Source of the DNA: Pirellula sp.
GTDB lineage: Bacteria > Planctomycetota > Planctomycetia > Pirellulales > Pirellulaceae
Reading direction: 5' to 3'
Assembly: GCA_021300015.1 (NCBI GenBank)
Contig: JAJTFB010000011.1
Location: 1 to 64,000 of the forward strand
DNA length: 64,000 nt
Made by a program: the position numbers and the translations under genes
In this document: in pieces, positions 62,628-64,000 of the stretch
Layout: the number at the start of each line of letters is the position of its first letter
How positions within the stretch are numbered: position 1 is the first letter of the stretch
The notes under the pieces: model-generated
Seen by the model: only the letters and a program-made list of their open reading frames with translations
What the model was told of the DNA's origin: nothing
Database searches by the model: none

Positions 62628-63878
62628 ATGCTTCGACTCTCCCGGTTCTCGTTCGGTGTTGGCGATCGCTTTGCCCACCAAGCTTCCTCGCAGTTGCGGG
62701 CTTTTGAGAAGATTCTAGCCCAAGGAATCGAGGTGGTGCCGGTCTGGAATAAATCGAACCGCGAACACTCCTTCATCGGATCCGAACCTTCGAGCGTTCG
62801 AGCCGCAGCCGAGCATGCTGTTCGGGAATCGGGTTGGTCCCTTCCCTGGCACACCGATGCGGACCATATCCGCCTCGAAACCGTCGATCGCTTCCTGGGC
62901 AGTTCGGACTTCTTTACGATCGATGTGGCCGACTCGATCGGCAAACAAGCCCCGTCGGACGACGTCCATCGTTTTCTCAAGCACCATCCGGAACTCTTCG
63001 GTACGCTTCACATCAAGGGAATCGGAGAATCGATTTTTCTCTCCGGCGATGCGCTCGAAGAGATCGCTTCGAAGTACCTGATGGCGGTCCAAGAGGCCGG
63101 TCGAATCTTCCGCTACATCGAGCACAAACTCGGTTCAGGGAACTTCATCGCCGAGGTCTCGATGGATGAGACCGACCTTCCACAAACCCCTCAAGAGCTC
63201 TTGGTGATCCTGGTCGCCTTGGCCGACGAAAGGGTCGCCCTGCAGACGATCGCCCCGAAGTTTACCGGCCGCTTCAACAAAGGGGTCGACTATGTCGGAG
63301 ACCTCGATCGGTTCGCCAAAGAGTTCCATGATGACCTATGCGTCCTTGCCCATGGAGTCGCACGCTACGGCCTACCGAGCAACCTCAAACTCAGCGTCCA
63401 TAGCGGGAGCGACAAATTTTCGATCTATCCGATTATCCGCCAAGCCTTGGCCAAAAGCGGAGCAGGCTTGCATATCAAAACGGCCGGAACGACTTGGCTC
63501 GAAGAACTCATCGGACTATCCGAATCGGGTGACGAGGGGGTCGCATTCGTTCGAGAGATCTACGCATTGGCCTTGGAACAAATCGGCGCACTGACGGAAC
63601 CCTACGCCAGCGTGATCGATATCCGTATGTCGGAACTTCCCGATGCGACAGAAGTGGCATCTTGGGACGGCCCGCGCTGGGCAAACACCTTGCGACATAT
63701 CCCCTCGCATCCGCAGTACAATTCCAACGTCCGGCAGTTGCTCCATGTCTCGTTCAAACTCGCTGCCAAAAAAGGAACACGCTACACCGATCTTCTTAAA
63801 AAACACTCGGATGTCATCGGTCAAAATGTCTTCGACAACCTCTACACTCGACACATGAAACCTCTATTTCTCGGATGA
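62628..63878 (+). CDS. uxaE: Tagaturonate epimerase
   Basis: 416 residues. The sequence resembles UxaE, which epimerises tagaturonate to fructuronate in galacturonate catabolism: RFSFGVGDRFAHQASSQLRAF at the start, EVVPVWNKSNREHSFIGSEP, LPWHTDADHIRLETVDRFL, FIAEVSMDETDLPQTP, IAPKFTGRFNKGVDYVGD, KLSVHSGSDKFSIYPIIR and LHIKTAGTTWLEELIGLS. It pairs functionally with uxaA at 38 kb. Its stop overlaps the next ATG (ATGA), so the following gene is co-translated. Confidence 0.88.
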   Translation: MLRLSRFSFGVGDRFAHQASSQLRAFEKILAQGIEVVPVWNKSNREHSFIGSEPSSVRAAAEHAVRESGWSLPWHTDADHIRLETVDRFLGSSDFFTIDVADSIGKQAPSDDVHRFLKHHPELFGTLHIKGIGESIFLSGDALEEIASKYLMAVQEAGRIFRYIEHKLGSGNFIAEVSMDETDLPQTPQELLVILVALADERVALQTIAPKFTGRFNKGVDYVGDLDRFAKEFHDDLCVLAHGVARYGLPSNLKLSVHSGSDKFSIYPIIRQALAKSGAGLHIKTAGTTWLEELIGLSESGDEGVAFVREIYALALEQIGALTEPYASVIDIRMSELPDATEVASWDGPRWANTLRHIPSHPQYNSNVRQLLHVSFKLAAKKGTRYTDLLKKHSDVIGQNVFDNLYTRHMKPLFLG

Positions 63879-64000
63879 ACAATAGAATTCGATTCTCGCT
63901 CGTAGGCCTGATGTTCCAGGCATTAACGGCCCTCTGGGCATCGGCTCAATCCCCGGGCCTGGTTCAGCTCCCCTACAACCACCCGGGACTCGTCGTCGAT
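63875..64000 (+). CDS. Secreted protein, 3' truncated by the window edge
   Basis: 42 codons are visible from ATG 63875, which overlaps the uxaE stop. MNNRIRFSLVGLMFQALTAL followed by WASAQSPGLVQLPYN is a signal peptide with a cleavage site near ASAQ. No domain can be named from the mature part. The overlap suggests that it belongs to the uronate or glycan metabolism operon. Confidence 0.6.
   Translation, partial: MNNRIRFSLVGLMFQALTALWASAQSPGLVQLPYNHPGLVVD

Overview
The window reads as a chromosomal segment of a planctomycete, probably a member of the Pirellulaceae. The evidence is the combination of paired DUF1549/DUF1553 and DUF1501 secreted proteins with CxxCH haem motifs, a sulfatase with a CxPxR site, large serine/threonine kinases, VCBS/UnbV proteins, the futalosine menaquinone pathway, LL-diaminopimelate aminotransferase and a methanofuran-type enzyme (MfnB). 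No phage, plasmid or insertion sequence is visible. One tRNA gene is present and there is no rRNA. The first and last genes are cut by the window edges.

Layout. 1-2.5 kb: end of a kinase/FGE-sulfatase fusion whose last 120 bp look like the variable repeat of a diversity-generating retroelement, followed by two 303-bp direct repeats. 2.5-5.1 kb: RNase D, MfnB and two small unknown genes. 5.2-10.7 kb: a DUF1549-DUF1501-WD40 operon. 10.7-18.2 kb: creatininase with a giant pseudokinase, 6-phosphogluconolactonase, an aminotransferase and a hydrolase. 18.3-22.5 kb: a lipoprotein, then ubiE-ubiX-ubiA-mqnE for menaquinone. 22.5-27.2 kb: DUF1501 with a PSD1-type cytochrome protein. 27.5-31.0 kb: tRNA-Gly, a membrane-inserted PafA/Dop-family protein, a small Pup-like protein ending Gly-Glu, and clpX, all on the minus strand. 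31.4-34.9 kb: small membrane protein, sigma factor, biotin synthase and ferredoxin. 34.9-43.1 kb: ABC permease, SelA-like protein, altronate dehydratase, MoxR, DUF58 and sialidase. 43.1-43.7 kb: an array of alternating hairpins. 43.7-50.8 kb (minus): Mrp, DapL, sulfatase, aspartate-semialdehyde dehydrogenase and xylose isomerase. 51-59 kb: kinase, a frame-disrupted amino-acid-kinase-type gene, a second sialidase-like protein, pyroglutamyl peptidase, LarB, a Flp-like peptide, GlyA, a response regulator and a methyltransferase. 59-64 kb: TPR/VCBS/UnbV protein, WYL-like protein, tagaturonate epimerase and the start of a secreted protein.

Themes: menaquinone synthesis; lysine/diaminopimelate synthesis (asd, dapL); uronate and pentose catabolism (uxaA, uxaE, xylA) beside glycan-directed secreted enzymes (two sialidase-like proteins, a sulfatase); C1 cofactor synthesis (mfnB, possibly the kinase-like gene at 52.8 kb). 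The most unusual items are the clpX/Pup-like/PafA-like locus, the retroelement-type variable repeat and the hairpin array. Family assignments come from motif recognition by eye; no database search was run.
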